Shown: positions 12,375-20,827, numbered from the stretch's first letter. The stretch is DNA of 64,000 nucleotides from Microvirga pakistanensis (GCF_004458765.1 NZ_SPJX01000187.1:310001-374000), one strand, 5' to 3'. Notes: generated by a model not told the origin, from the letters alone. Translations and numbers: made by a program.

Positions 12375-13342
12375 GGGTCTGGCGACAGCTCGCCGCGTTC
12401 GTCGAGCAGCACGGGGCTGCCGCCCTGATCGGCGTGCATGACGTGAAGGGCTCCGCGCCCCGCGAGAAAGATGCCCGCATGGTCGTGCGGCCCGACGGAG
12501 CATTTCATGGCACCATCGGGGGCGGCCAGCTCGAATTCCTCATGCTCGATATCGCGCGCGAGATGCTGCAGCAGGGGCGCGGGCCCGCGCGGATCGTCGA
12601 TCAGGCCCTCGGCCCCGATCTCGGCCAGTGCTGCGGCGGCCGGGTAAAGATCCTCATCGAGACCTTCGACGGGCGCGATCTCGACGATATCGCGTCTCTT
12701 GCGGCGGCCGAGGACAAGGGCCGCCGGTTCGATGTCGAATGCCGCATGGAGGAGGGACGGGTCCGGCGCGAACTGGCATCGGAGGCCGATGTCGGTCCCG
12801 GCTCCGAATGGCGCGAGACCCATGGCGAGGAGCGCACGCCCGTTCTCCTTTTCGGCGCAGGTCACGTGGGCCGCGCCCTCGTCCTGGCGCTGGCGCCGCT
12901 GCCGTTCGCCGTGCGCTGGCTCGACGATCGGGAGGACGCGTTTCCATCCCATGTTCCGGCGAACGCAGCGGCGGTGCGCATGCGAAGCCCCGAGGCCGAG
13001 ATCGCGGAGGCGAAGCCGGAATCCCTCATCCTCGTGATGACGCACGATCATCCCCTCGATATGGCGATCACGGCGGCGGCGCTCTCGCGCGGATTTCCCT
13101 ATGTGGGTCTCATCGGCAGCGCCACGAAGCGGGCGCGGTTCGAGAAGCGCTTCCGGGAGCTCGGGCTTCCTCGGGAGCGGATCGGCGCCCTGGTCTGTCC
13201 CATCGGGATCGCTGGCATCAAGGACAAGGATCCGGCCGTCATCGCGGCGTCGGTGGTCGTCCAGCTTCTCCAGGTGCGGGAACGGCCGCTCGACCGAAAT
13301 CTCTCGCCTCCCGCCGTGGCAGGCGGTACAGAACTCCCATGA
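12371..13342 (+). CDS. xdhC: Xanthine dehydrogenase accessory protein XdhC
   Basis: Binds and protects molybdenum cofactor and directs its sulfuration before insertion into XdhB. The N-terminal XdhC/CoxI domain shows GSAPREKDARM, GTIGGGQLE and a CCGG motif around residue 90; the C-terminal Rossmann domain shows FGAGHVGRAL. At 323 residues it has normal length. The GTG start overlaps the xdhB stop (GTGA), so translation is probably coupled. Its own stop overlaps the start of guaD (ATGA). Confidence 0.94.
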   Translation: MRVWRQLAAFVEQHGAAALIGVHDVKGSAPREKDARMVVRPDGAFHGTIGGGQLEFLMLDIAREMLQQGRGPARIVDQALGPDLGQCCGGRVKILIETFDGRDLDDIASLAAAEDKGRRFDVECRMEEGRVRRELASEADVGPGSEWRETHGEERTPVLLFGAGHVGRALVLALAPLPFAVRWLDDREDAFPSHVPANAAAVRMRSPEAEIAEAKPESLILVMTHDHPLDMAITAAALSRGFPYVGLIGSATKRARFEKRFRELGLPRERIGALVCPIGIAGIKDKDPAVIAASVVVQLLQVRERPLDRNLSPPAVAGGTELP

Positions 13343-13824
13343 CCGACATGAACACTCAAGACCGGCGCTATCTGGCGCGCGCCATCGAACTGTCCCGCGA
13401 ACACATGGAGGAGGGGGCCGGCGGCCCGTTCGGTGCCGTGATCGTGCGCGACGGCACGGTGCTGGCGGAAGGCTGGAATCAGGTGACCTCCGCCAACGAT
13501 CCGACGGCCCATGCCGAGGTGACGGCGATCCGTCGTGCCTGCCAGGAAATCGGCGATTTCTCACTGGAGGGGGCTACGCTCTACACGAGCTGCGAGCCGT
13601 GCCCCATGTGCCTGGCTTCCGCCTATTGGGCGCGGGTGTCCCGCATCGTCTTCGCCAATACCCGGCAGGACGCGGCCGAGATCGGCTTCGACGACAGCCT
13701 GATCTACGACGAGATCCCAAAACCCATCTCCGAGCGCATCATCCCCATGGATCACCTGCCGAGCCTGGAAGCCAAGGCCGTCTTCGACGCCTGGGCGGAC
13801 AAGCCGGACAAGATCGCGTATTAA
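13339..13824 (+). CDS. guaD: Guanine deaminase (CMP/dCMP deaminase fold)
   Basis: Converts guanine to xanthine, feeding the dehydrogenase encoded upstream. The 161-residue zinc hydrolase has the HAEVTAI and PCPMC zinc/catalytic motifs and the family's C-terminal tail (DKPDKIAY). The small deaminase type matches B. subtilis GuaD and differs from the larger amidohydrolase guanine deaminases. The ATG overlaps the xdhC stop. A related nucleobase deaminase specificity is possible, but the operon setting strongly supports guanine. Confidence 0.88.
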   Translation: MTDMNTQDRRYLARAIELSREHMEEGAGGPFGAVIVRDGTVLAEGWNQVTSANDPTAHAEVTAIRRACQEIGDFSLEGATLYTSCEPCPMCLASAYWARVSRIVFANTRQDAAEIGFDDSLIYDEIPKPISERIIPMDHLPSLEAKAVFDAWADKPDKIAY

Positions 13825-13884
13825 CTTGGCCGAGCGCGCGTCCTATCTAGAATCTGACCTCAGCACCTCACCCGAGACAAAGCC

Positions 13885-14508
13885 ATGCCCCGCGTCACCA
13901 CCATCGTCCGCAAGCCCGCCGTGAAGGCCGACCGTGTCGTCGACACGGTGATCCTCGACCACGAGGCGAGAAACCGCCGGCAGGCCATGCTGACGGGCGA
14001 GGGCGGCACGGAGATCCTCGTCGATCTCGACATGGAGACCACCATCAATGACGGCGACGCCCTGCGCCTGGAGGATGGCAGCCTCGTCCAGGTGAAGGCG
14101 AAGGCCGAGGGCCTGCTGGAGGTGAAAGCGGAGAATCCGCTGCGCCTCATGCGCCTCGCCTGGCATCTGGGTTCGAACCACGGTCTTGCCGAGATCACGA
14201 ACGACGCCCTCTACATCGAGAACGATCCGGCGCTTGCGGAGCTGGCGCGCGGCCAGGGCTGCACCGTCACTCCGGTGGAGCGCCCGTTTAGGCCGGAGCG
14301 CAGCACCCATGTCTGCGACCATGACCACCATCACCACGGTCACGGGCACCACCATCACGGGCACGATCACCATCATCATGACCACGACCATGCGCACGAT
14401 CACAAGCATGGTCATGACCATCATCATGATCACGATCATCACCATGACCATGGTCCCGGCTGCGGTTGCGGCCATCATCACGGGCATGACCACAAGCACG
14501 ATCACTGA
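13885..14508 (+). CDS. ureE: Urease accessory protein UreE with long His-rich tail
   Basis: Nickel-binding metallochaperone that normally delivers Ni to the urease maturation complex. The N-terminal peptide-binding domain and the metal-binding domain with the family motif LAWHLGSNH (around residues 91-99) are present. The C-terminus from about residue 144 to 207 is almost entirely His, Asp and Gly with about 36 histidines and a small Cys-Gly-Cys-Gly island. Many UreE tails have 10-20 histidines, so this one is long. No urease structural gene lies in the window; the gene sits 60 bases after guaD, in a purine-degradation context whose end products include urea. The tail could also serve as nickel or zinc storage. 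Confidence 0.9.
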   Translation: MPRVTTIVRKPAVKADRVVDTVILDHEARNRRQAMLTGEGGTEILVDLDMETTINDGDALRLEDGSLVQVKAKAEGLLEVKAENPLRLMRLAWHLGSNHGLAEITNDALYIENDPALAELARGQGCTVTPVERPFRPERSTHVCDHDHHHHGHGHHHHGHDHHHHDHDHAHDHKHGHDHHHDHDHHHDHGPGCGCGHHHGHDHKHDH

Positions 14509-14533
14509 TCTGAGGGCCTCCTGAAGCCGTCCC

Positions 14534-15004
14534 ATGTCCAAGACGACCCGCGCCACGCAGGCCCTTCAACAGGCCGGCGTCTCCTTCACGGTCCACACTT
14601 ACGAGTATGATCCGAACGCGGAGCGCATCGGCCTCCAGGCTGCCGAGGCCATGGGGGCGGATCCCGGCTGCGTGCTCAAGACCCTGATGGTTCTGGTGGA
14701 TGGAAAGCCCGCCTGCGTGGTCGTTCCCTCGGACCGGGAAGTGAATCTGAAGAAGCTCGCGGCGGCGCTCGGCGGCAAGGCCGCCCAGATGATGAAGCCG
14801 GCCGACGCGGAGCGCGTCACCGGCTACCACGTGGGCGGCATCAGCCCTTTCGGCCAGAAGAAGCGCGTGCCCACCCTCATGGAGCAATCCGCCTTCGCGC
14901 ACATGGAAGTCTTCATGAACGGAGGGCAGCGCGGCCTTCAGGTGAAGCTGAAGCCGGGCGACGCCGCCTCGGCGCTGGACGCCAAGGTGGCGGAGCTGAT
15001 CTGA
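14534..15004 (+). CDS. ybaK: Cys-tRNA(Pro) deacylase, YbaK/EbsC family
   Basis: Hydrolyses Cys-tRNA(Pro), and to a lesser extent other misacylated tRNAs, that prolyl-tRNA synthetase forms by mistake. The 156-residue protein has the YbaK/ProRS-INS fold with the catalytic lysine region VLKTLMVLVDG (around residue 47) and the GGISPFGQKK loop. It begins 25 bases after ureE and may be the last gene of the same transcript, though its function is unrelated. A hairpin follows the stop. Confidence 0.92.
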   Translation: MSKTTRATQALQQAGVSFTVHTYEYDPNAERIGLQAAEAMGADPGCVLKTLMVLVDGKPACVVVPSDREVNLKKLAAALGGKAAQMMKPADAERVTGYHVGGISPFGQKKRVPTLMEQSAFAHMEVFMNGGQRGLQVKLKPGDAASALDAKVAELI

Positions 15005-15016
15005 CGTCCGGAAGTG

Positions 15017-15042
15017 CGGAGGGAGCACCGGGCGTCCCTCCG
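15017..15042. terminator. Hairpin between convergent ybaK and a secreted-protein gene
   Basis: Perfect 8-bp arms CGGAGGGA and TCCCTCCG with a 10-base loop, 12 bases beyond the ybaK stop and 12 bases before the convergent gene's stop. No clear T-run on either side, so it is probably a shared weak terminator. Confidence 0.45.
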
Positions 15043-15054
15043 CGAAGGGGTGAT

Positions 15055-15360
15055 TTACTGACCGCTCGTCGACCCGCCGTTCGCCGGCAGTTTCTTCTGC
15101 TGGCCCGGGGCGTAGCTGGACGCGCCGGAGCCGGTCGTCGAGCCGGTCGTATCCGACTTCATCTGCTGACCGGGAGCATAGCCCGAAGCGCCCGGGCTTG
15201 TGGTGGAGCCGGTCGTGTCCGACTTCATCTTCTGGCCTGGCGCGAACTGCGAGGCGCTGTTGGAATTCGTGTTTCCGTGAGAAGTTTGCGCATACGTAGC
15301 CGCAGGAATCGCCATCATCATGGCGGCGGCGCAAGTAATACCAAGCACTTTCTTCATCAT
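15055..15360 (-). CDS. Small secreted protein with three tandem repeats
   Basis: A 101-residue protein with an N-terminal signal peptide (MMKKVLGITCAAA..., cleavage likely after ATYA) and a mature part made of about three copies of a ~22-residue unit containing YAPGQQMKSDTTGSTT. The unit is rich in Ser, Thr, Gly and Gln, so the mature protein is probably disordered. AAGGAG lies 4 bases before the first ATG and 7 before the second (15357), which may be the true start. Not assigned to a function; similar short exported repeat proteins occur in Hyphomicrobiales. Confidence 0.7.
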   Translation of the reverse strand: MMKKVLGITCAAAMMMAIPAATYAQTSHGNTNSNSASQFAPGQKMKSDTTGSTTSPGASGYAPGQQMKSDTTGSTTGSGASSYAPGQQKKLPANGGSTSGQ

Positions 15361-15597
15361 TACGCTCCTTATGGGATGCGGTTCTTGGACTTGAAGAACG
15401 TATGCTGCCGCAGACAGTTCCAAGCGTCGCCAGAGTCAAATCTATACGATCTTGCTTTGCGATTCGACTGCGGAATGTTATGAACGCACGATGAACATTT
15501 GTTGTCGGTGTGACATTGTCGATCACTTATTTTCCTTGTGATTGTCGTCCCCATATTGGAGAAGTCCCCCAAAGCCGAACCTGATCACAGCCGAACG

Positions 15598-16590
15598 ATG
15601 ACCCAGAAATTCTTCACCGTTGCCCCCATGATGGATTGGACCGACCGGCATTGCCGCGCGTTCCATCGCGTCATGTCGCGCCGGGCGCGGCTCTACACGG
15701 AGATGGTCACCACGGGCGCTGTGATCTTCGGCCCGCGCGAGCGGCTCTTGGGCTTCAGCGAGGTGGAGCATCCGGTGGCGGTGCAGCTCGGTGGCTCGAA
15801 CCCGGCGGAGCTCGCCGAGGCCGCGAAGATCTGCGCCGATTTCGGCTATGACGAGATCAACCTCAATGTGGGCTGCCCCTCCGACCGGGTGCAGAACGGG
15901 CGGTTCGGCGCCTGCCTGATGCAGGAGCCGGTGCTCGTCGGCGATTGCGTGTCGGCCATGAAGGCCGCGGTCTCCCTGCCGGTGACCGTGAAGTGCCGCA
16001 TCGGCGTCGACGATCAGGACACGGAGGAGGCTCTCGACCGCCTGACCGCATGCGTGGTCGCGGCCGGCTGCGACGAGCTGACGGTCCATGCCCGCAAGGC
16101 GTGGCTCAAGGGGCTGTCGCCCAAGGAAAACCGGGACATTCCGCCCCTCGATTACAACCGGGTCTACCGCCTCAAGGCAGCGCGCCCCGATCTGCCGGTG
16201 GCGATCAATGGCGGCATCAAGAGCTGGGCCGAGATCCATGGCCATCTCGCGCATGTGGACGGGGTCATGCTGGGCCGCATCGCCTACCACGAGCCCGAGA
16301 TCCTGCTCGGCGTGGACCGGGAGCTCTACGGAGAGGAGCCGCCGGTGGCCGACGGCTTCGCGGCTGTCGAGGCTTACGAGCCTTATATCGCGGCGCAGCT
16401 GGAGAAGGGCGAGCGCCTGAGCAGCATCACCCGCCACATGCTCGGCCTGTTCACGGGCCGTCCGGGTGCCCGGGCCTATCGCCGCCATCTCGCGACCGAG
16501 GCCGTGAAGCCCGGCGCGAACCTGCAGACCCTGCGGGATGCAGTCGCGCACGTGTCCCGTGCGGCCGCCCTGCCCGCAGCGGCAGAGTAA
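15598..16590 (+). CDS. dusA: tRNA-dihydrouridine(20/20a) synthase DusA
   Basis: FMN-dependent enzyme reducing U20 and U20a to dihydrouridine in the D-loop of tRNAs. The TIM-barrel begins APMMDWTDRHCR; the catalytic cysteine is in NVGCPSDRVQNG and the FMN phosphate region is NGGIKSW. At 330 residues it has normal DusA length. I chose ATG 15598, which starts directly at the conserved barrel, over an in-frame GTG 20 codons earlier. It is monocistronic. Confidence 0.94.
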   Translation: MTQKFFTVAPMMDWTDRHCRAFHRVMSRRARLYTEMVTTGAVIFGPRERLLGFSEVEHPVAVQLGGSNPAELAEAAKICADFGYDEINLNVGCPSDRVQNGRFGACLMQEPVLVGDCVSAMKAAVSLPVTVKCRIGVDDQDTEEALDRLTACVVAAGCDELTVHARKAWLKGLSPKENRDIPPLDYNRVYRLKAARPDLPVAINGGIKSWAEIHGHLAHVDGVMLGRIAYHEPEILLGVDRELYGEEPPVADGFAAVEAYEPYIAAQLEKGERLSSITRHMLGLFTGRPGARAYRRHLATEAVKPGANLQTLRDAVAHVSRAAALPAAAE

Positions 16591-16709
16591 GGGTAGCCTC
16601 AATTCCCTAGGGTGCCGTGAAGGGCGCCCGGTTGGGCAGGCGAGCTGATCAACGCGGCACCTTAATATAGCAAAACGAAGGTTGTTTGCAGTTGTAGATT
16701 GCGGATACA

Positions 16710-17060
16710 ACCGAAAGTAGAAGCGTCTTGGAAGATTTCGCACTGCGCGTCGATTACGGAGGCGACGACCGGCCGAGCACGCGCAACGGAACGCTCGTCA
16801 ATCTCTACGATCGGTTCGGCATTCAGGAGCCCGGTGCCGCCGCCGGCATGACATTCGAGGCGGCTTGGGGACCGGATGGGGCCGTCTGCGTCGCTCATCC
16901 GCGCATTCCCGGCAACGTCACCCTGGAACAGCTGGCCGAGCGCTATCCCCGGCTGAAGGATCGCCTCGGCCCGCAAGCCTGCACCGAGGAAGCCATACGG
17001 GCGGATCCGCGCGCCCTGATCTTCAATCAGTCGGTTGTAACGGAACAGATCCCTCAGTGA
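16710..17060 (+). pseudogene. Probable remnant of an ADYC-domain protein
   Basis: An open frame of about 110 residues (first possible start TTG 16728) reads VDYGGDDRPSTRNGTLVNLYD, then FEAAWGPDGAVC and a C-terminal RADPRALIFNQS. This resembles the end of ADYC-domain proteins, in which I expect a Cys where VDYGG has Gly. No signal peptide or upstream part is present, no ribosome site precedes the TTG, and normal members are longer. I read it as a 5'-truncated copy that may no longer be expressed. The family match is from memory and moderate. Confidence 0.45.
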
Positions 17061-17063
17061 CGC

Positions 17064-17777
17064 TCAGTCCGAGCTGCTGACGCTGTGCTTGGCTCTCAGA
17101 ATGAGCCGGTTGCCACGCACCTCGTAGGAATCCAGGCGTTCCAGGAACGTCATGCCGAGAAGGTTGGCGTGCAGCACGCCTTCGCGGGCGATGAGGCCCC
17201 GGACATTCCGCTCGGTGATGGGGCCGATCGAGAGGCTCTCGATGACGACGGGAGCGGCGAGGGCCCCGCCATTGGCGGTCGCGACCGGAACGGAATAATG
17301 GAGCGTTTCCGGCTTGAAGCCGAGGGTGGTCGCGCTCTCGGCGCGCAGCACCACCATGCTGGCCCCCGTGTCGAAGACGAAGCGCGTGTCGCGGCCGTTC
17401 ACCTTGCCCTGGAGCAGGAAGCTGCCATCGGTCTTGCGGGCCGCCACCACCCCGCCGTCCGGTGCCGTCACCGTGCGTCCGACCGAGATGTCGCCGATGG
17501 CGCGGTCGATGACGGTCTGCAACTCGCCGCGGGAGGCATACATCACCATGAGGGCGATCAGAACGCCGCCGCTCACGGCGGTCGCCTGCACCCCATAGGT
17601 CCAATGCTGGCCGAAGCCCTCGATGATGGAGGCGGCGAGGATCAGGGTGACGCCGCCGAAGCCGAGAAGCCCCGCAGCCTCGAGGGGGGAGAGGTCGGCG
17701 ATATTGTCGTCGGCGAAAAGCGCAACCAGCAGCGCCGCGATCAGAAGCAACCCGCCTGCGCCCCGAATCCCCGGCAT
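17064..17777 (-). CDS. Membrane-anchored retroviral-type aspartic protease, TIGR02281 family
   Basis: A 237-residue protein with three predicted N-terminal membrane segments (about residues 6-22, 31-50 and 58-76) and a C-terminal pepsin/retropepsin-like half domain with the catalytic motif FVFDTGAS. Members act as single-domain, presumably dimeric, aspartic proteases facing the periplasm; substrates are unknown. The chosen ATG at 17777 shares one base with the stop of the upstream DUF1289 gene (TGATG), so the two are translationally coupled. Confidence 0.85.
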   Translation of the reverse strand: MPGIRGAGGLLLIAALLVALFADDNIADLSPLEAAGLLGFGGVTLILAASIIEGFGQHWTYGVQATAVSGGVLIALMVMYASRGELQTVIDRAIGDISVGRTVTAPDGGVVAARKTDGSFLLQGKVNGRDTRFVFDTGASMVVLRAESATTLGFKPETLHYSVPVATANGGALAAPVVIESLSIGPITERNVRGLIAREGVLHANLLGMTFLERLDSYEVRGNRLILRAKHSVSSSD

Positions 17778-17974
17778 CACTCGGCCTTGTCGCGTTCGGA
17801 CGCGAAAGCCTCGCGCATGCGCTCCGGCAGGGTGGCCATGATCCTCTGGCGCTCCTCCTCCGGCAGGCGGTACCAGCGGGTGATCTCCTCGCGCGTGCGC
17901 CCGCAGCCCTCGCAGAGCCCCGTCTCGGGATCGAGGATACAGACACGGATGCAGGGGCTGGAGACGCGGGTCAT
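17777..17974 (-). CDS. DUF1289 domain protein
   Basis: A 65-residue protein with the DUF1289 signature: SPCIRVCILD, GLCEGCGRTREEI, a tryptophan in TRWYRLPEEER and a basic helical end. Four cysteines in two pairs suggest a small metal-binding (zinc or iron-sulfur) fold. Function is unknown. It is the first gene of a two-gene unit with the aspartic protease, and starts only 16 bases from the end of cobS, so all three may be co-transcribed. Confidence 0.85.
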   Translation of the reverse strand: MTRVSSPCIRVCILDPETGLCEGCGRTREEITRWYRLPEEERQRIMATLPERMREAFASERDKAE

Positions 17975-17990
17975 GTTCCCTCACATGGTG

Positions 17991-18827
17991 TTACGGCTGG
18001 AGCGTGGTCAAGAGGCCGATCATCGCGGCGATCTCGGCCACCTGCTGGGTTGCCCCCGCGACATCGCCCGTCTGCCCGCCGAGATGTGCGGCCGCGAGGC
18101 GAACGAAGCCCCAGCCCACGAAGCCCGAGAGAATGATCATCAGGGCGATGCCGGACGGCGGGAAGCGTCCGGCCAGGCCGAGGAAAACGGCGATGAGGGC
18201 GGCCAATCCCGCCGCGAGCCAGAAGCTCTCCCGGGACGGCTGCCCCACCGCGTAGGCCGCGCCGTCGACCCGGGCAGGCGGAAGAAAGACGAGCAGCATG
18301 AGGCCCGCCGTGCGCGACAGAGAGGCGGCGATCAGCAGGGCCAGGATTCCGGCGGTCCAGCCGGCCACGGCGGTCACATTCGCCAGGGCCGCGATGCGCA
18401 GCAGGAGAGCGAGGACAAGCGCGGAGGCCCCGAAGGAGCCGATCCGGCTGTCGCGCATGATCTCGAGCCGGCGCTCCCGGGTCGATCCGCCGAAGCTGTC
18501 GGCGGTATCGGCCAGGCCATCCTCGTGAAAGGCTCCGGTGATCACGGTGGCGGTTGCGACCGCCAGGATCGCCGAAAGCCATGGCCCGAGAGCGAGGAGG
18601 TGAGCGCCCGCGAGGGCGAGCGCGGGCAGTGCGCCGAGAAGGAGCCCTGCCAGCGGAAGGACCCGCGCGAGGCGAGGAAAGTCCGGCAGCGCATGGGCGT
18701 TGTCCTCGAAGGGAAGGACAGGCACCGGGAGGCGCGAATAGAAGCGCAAGGCTTGGGCCAGATCGACGGCAGCGGCCCGCCAGAAGCCGGCCGGCGGATT
18801 CCGCGGCATTTCGATCGGCTCGGACAT
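17991..18827 (-). CDS. cobS: Adenosylcobinamide-GDP ribazoletransferase
   Basis: Integral membrane enzyme joining adenosylcobinamide-GDP to alpha-ribazole, the final step of coenzyme B12 assembly. The 278-residue protein has several hydrophobic helices and the family motif AFHEDGLADTADSFGG (around residues 98-113). It diverges from cobT, which makes the alpha-ribazole phosphate used by the same step. Also called cobV in the Pseudomonas nomenclature. I saw no cobalamin riboswitch in the 134-base divergent region. Confidence 0.93.
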   Translation of the reverse strand: MSEPIEMPRNPPAGFWRAAAVDLAQALRFYSRLPVPVLPFEDNAHALPDFPRLARVLPLAGLLLGALPALALAGAHLLALGPWLSAILAVATATVITGAFHEDGLADTADSFGGSTRERRLEIMRDSRIGSFGASALVLALLLRIAALANVTAVAGWTAGILALLIAASLSRTAGLMLLVFLPPARVDGAAYAVGQPSRESFWLAAGLAALIAVFLGLAGRFPPSGIALMIILSGFVGWGFVRLAAAHLGGQTGDVAGATQQVAEIAAMIGLLTTLQP

Positions 18828-18961
18828 GCTTCACCCCACGTGATGGCGCCGCTTCCGCGGGCCGCATTTTCTTGCGGCGAACCGGTGTAAACGCCGCCGG
18901 AAAATGCTTATAGGTCACGCCTCATCAGATTCCGCAATGCCCTGACGGGCCGGAGCTCCTC

Positions 18962-19987
18962 ATGACCGATCCCGCATCCTCGCCCTTCGACGACATCCGC
19001 CGCCTGATCACGACCATGCCCGGTCCGGACGAGGCGGCCATCGAAGCCGTGCGGCTGCGGGACCGGCAGCTGACGAAGCCGGCCGGCAGTCTCGGGCGCC
19101 TGGAATGGCTGGCTGAGTGGCTCGCCGCCTGGCAGGGCAAGCCCAATCCCACCGTGGACCGTCCGCTGGTCTGCGTGTTCGCCGGAAGCCACGGCGTGAC
19201 GGCCAAGGGCGTGTCGGCCTTTCCGCCAGAGGTCAACCGCCAGATGCTCGAGAACTTCGCGGCGGGCGGCGCGGCCATCAACCAGATCTGCGCGGCCTAC
19301 GGCCTCGGCTTCAAGGTGTTCGACCTCGCCCTCGACATGCCGACCGGCGACATCACCGAGACGGACGCCATGGACGAGAAGGCCTGCGTCGCCACCATGG
19401 CCTTCGGCATGGAGGCGATCGCCGGCGGCACGGACCTGCTGGCGGTCGGCGAGATGGGCATCGGCAACACCACGGTGGCGGCCGCCATCTATGCGGCCCT
19501 CTACGGCGGTCCCGCCGAGCATTGGGTCGGGCGCGGCACAGGTCTCGACGACGAGGGCCTCGCGCGCAAGGCTGCCGCCGTCGAAGCGGCCGTTGCGCGC
19601 CATCGCGATCACCTGAAGGACCCGCTCGAGGTGCTGCGCCGGCTCGGCGGGCGCGAAGTCGCCGCGATCGCGGGCGCGATCCTGGCTGCCCGCCTCCAGC
19701 GCATTCCCGTGGTTCTCGACGGCTACGTGGCGACCGCCGCCGCAGCCATCCTCCACGCGATCCATCCCTCGACTATCGACCATTGCGTGGCCGGTCACCT
19801 GAGCGCCGAGGGAGCCCATCAGGACGTGCTCGCGCGTCTGGGCAAGATTCCTCTGCTGGCGCTCGGCATGCGTCTCGGCGAAGGGTCCGGGGCCGCCTTG
19901 GCGATGGGCCTCGTGAAGGCGGCCGCCGCCGTTCACCGCGACATGGCGACCTTCGGCCAGGCGGGAGTCTCCGAGCGCCTGTCGTGA
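18962..19987 (+). CDS. cobT: Nicotinate-nucleotide-dimethylbenzimidazole phosphoribosyltransferase
   Basis: Makes alpha-ribazole 5'-phosphate from dimethylbenzimidazole and nicotinate mononucleotide for the lower ligand of B12. The 341-residue protein starts in the classic way with RDRQLTKPAGSLGRLEWLA, contains AGSHGVTAKGVSAFP and GEMGIGNTT, and ends with the conserved EGSGAALAM region. It diverges from cobS. Its stop overlaps the GTG start of the thermonuclease gene by 3 bases. Confidence 0.95.
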   Translation: MTDPASSPFDDIRRLITTMPGPDEAAIEAVRLRDRQLTKPAGSLGRLEWLAEWLAAWQGKPNPTVDRPLVCVFAGSHGVTAKGVSAFPPEVNRQMLENFAAGGAAINQICAAYGLGFKVFDLALDMPTGDITETDAMDEKACVATMAFGMEAIAGGTDLLAVGEMGIGNTTVAAAIYAALYGGPAEHWVGRGTGLDDEGLARKAAAVEAAVARHRDHLKDPLEVLRRLGGREVAAIAGAILAARLQRIPVVLDGYVATAAAAILHAIHPSTIDHCVAGHLSAEGAHQDVLARLGKIPLLALGMRLGEGSGAALAMGLVKAAAAVHRDMATFGQAGVSERLS

Positions 19988-20493
19988 GAAGGCCCAGAGG
20001 CCGTTTCCGCGGGGGCGGCATCCAGTCACTCATCGTCGCGTTGGCGCTCGCCGGCGGATCGGTGATCGCCCTCAAGCCGAACGACCGTGCTCTCGAAGGA
20101 CGCGCCCAGGTCACCGACGGCGACACGATCCGCATCGGCGAGGACAGGATCCGCCTGAAGGGGATCGACGCGCCGGAGATGGAGCAGACCTGCTCGCGCG
20201 CCGGCCGGGCCTATCGCTGCGGCGACGTCGCCCGCCGAGCGCTCACCGATCTTGTCTCCGGCGAGACTGTGCGATGCCGCGCCGCCGGTCGCGACCGCTA
20301 TCAGCGCATTCTGGCCCGATGCACCGTGAAGGGCACGGATATCGGCGCGCGCATGGTGGAGGAGGGCTGGGCGGTCTCCTACGGGCGGGATTACGACCGC
20401 GAGGAGACCCGCGCGCGAGACCGTTCGGCCGGCCTCTGGGCCGGCGAGTTCGAGCGTCCGCAGGATTGGCGGCGTTCGCAGGCGGAGGATTAG
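19984..20493 (+). CDS. Membrane-anchored or exported thermonuclease-family protein
   Basis: A 169-residue staphylococcal-nuclease-like protein. After a basic start there is one hydrophobic segment (about residues 13-29, signal anchor or signal peptide), then the SNase fold with VTDGDTIRIG, RLKGIDAPE and RDRYQRILARC, which carry the Asp, Arg and Glu/Arg positions of the active site. It probably degrades nucleic acid in the periplasm. The GTG at 19984 overlaps the cobT stop, so it is likely coupled with cobT although no functional link is evident. Confidence 0.85.
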   Translation: MRRPRGRFRGGGIQSLIVALALAGGSVIALKPNDRALEGRAQVTDGDTIRIGEDRIRLKGIDAPEMEQTCSRAGRAYRCGDVARRALTDLVSGETVRCRAAGRDRYQRILARCTVKGTDIGARMVEEGWAVSYGRDYDREETRARDRSAGLWAGEFERPQDWRRSQAED

Positions 20494-20760
20494 GAGAGGG
20501 CGGTCGCTCCGAGGGAAGCCGAGAAGGTCAGGAGAACCAGGGCCGCGCCACGCTGGACGAGCACCGGCCGAAGGCGTGCCCTCGGACCGGAGAGAGTCGG
20601 GCCGAAGCCGACCCAGGCGAGAGCGGCGGGCACGATGGTGGCGGCGAAGAAGCCCATGGCCGGCAGAAAACCGCCGACATCCCGGAAGGCTTCCGCGGGA
20701 AAGACCGCAACCGCGAACAGAAGCGCCTTCGGATCGAGCGTGGGAAACTGCTTACGCCAT
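20490..20760 (-). pseudogene. C-terminal remnant of a LysE/RhtB-family amino-acid exporter
   Basis: On the minus strand an open frame reads PTLDPKALLFAVAVFPAEAF, then hydrophobic helices ending in SLGATALS and a stop at 20490-20492. The xPKALLF motif followed by two helices is the C-terminal third of LysE-type translocators. The frame continues only a few codons upstream (WRKQF) with no start codon and no N-terminal half. Its stop overlaps the thermonuclease stop and its upstream end is cut by the uracil-DNA glycosylase-like gene. A truncated, dead copy. Confidence 0.65.
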
Positions 20761-20827
20761 CTGCGGCACGGTGCGCCTTGATCTTCCTCAACCTCGATCG
20801 GCCTGCGGGCATGCCTATCTCAGGCTG

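Noticed and set aside
10005..12503. A long minus-strand frame (832 residues) opposite xdhB
   Set aside because: Antisense shadow. The plus strand holds the full xanthine dehydrogenase subunit with conserved motifs and 4-base overlaps with its neighbours.
14315..14508. Histidine-rich stretch as a his-operon leader peptide
   Set aside because: It is continuous and in frame with the UreE metal-binding domain, with a stop right after it and no his genes nearby.
18828..18961. Possible cobalamin riboswitch between cobS and cobT
   Set aside because: I could not find the B12-box (GCCACTG-type) or the expected folded length in the 134-base gap.
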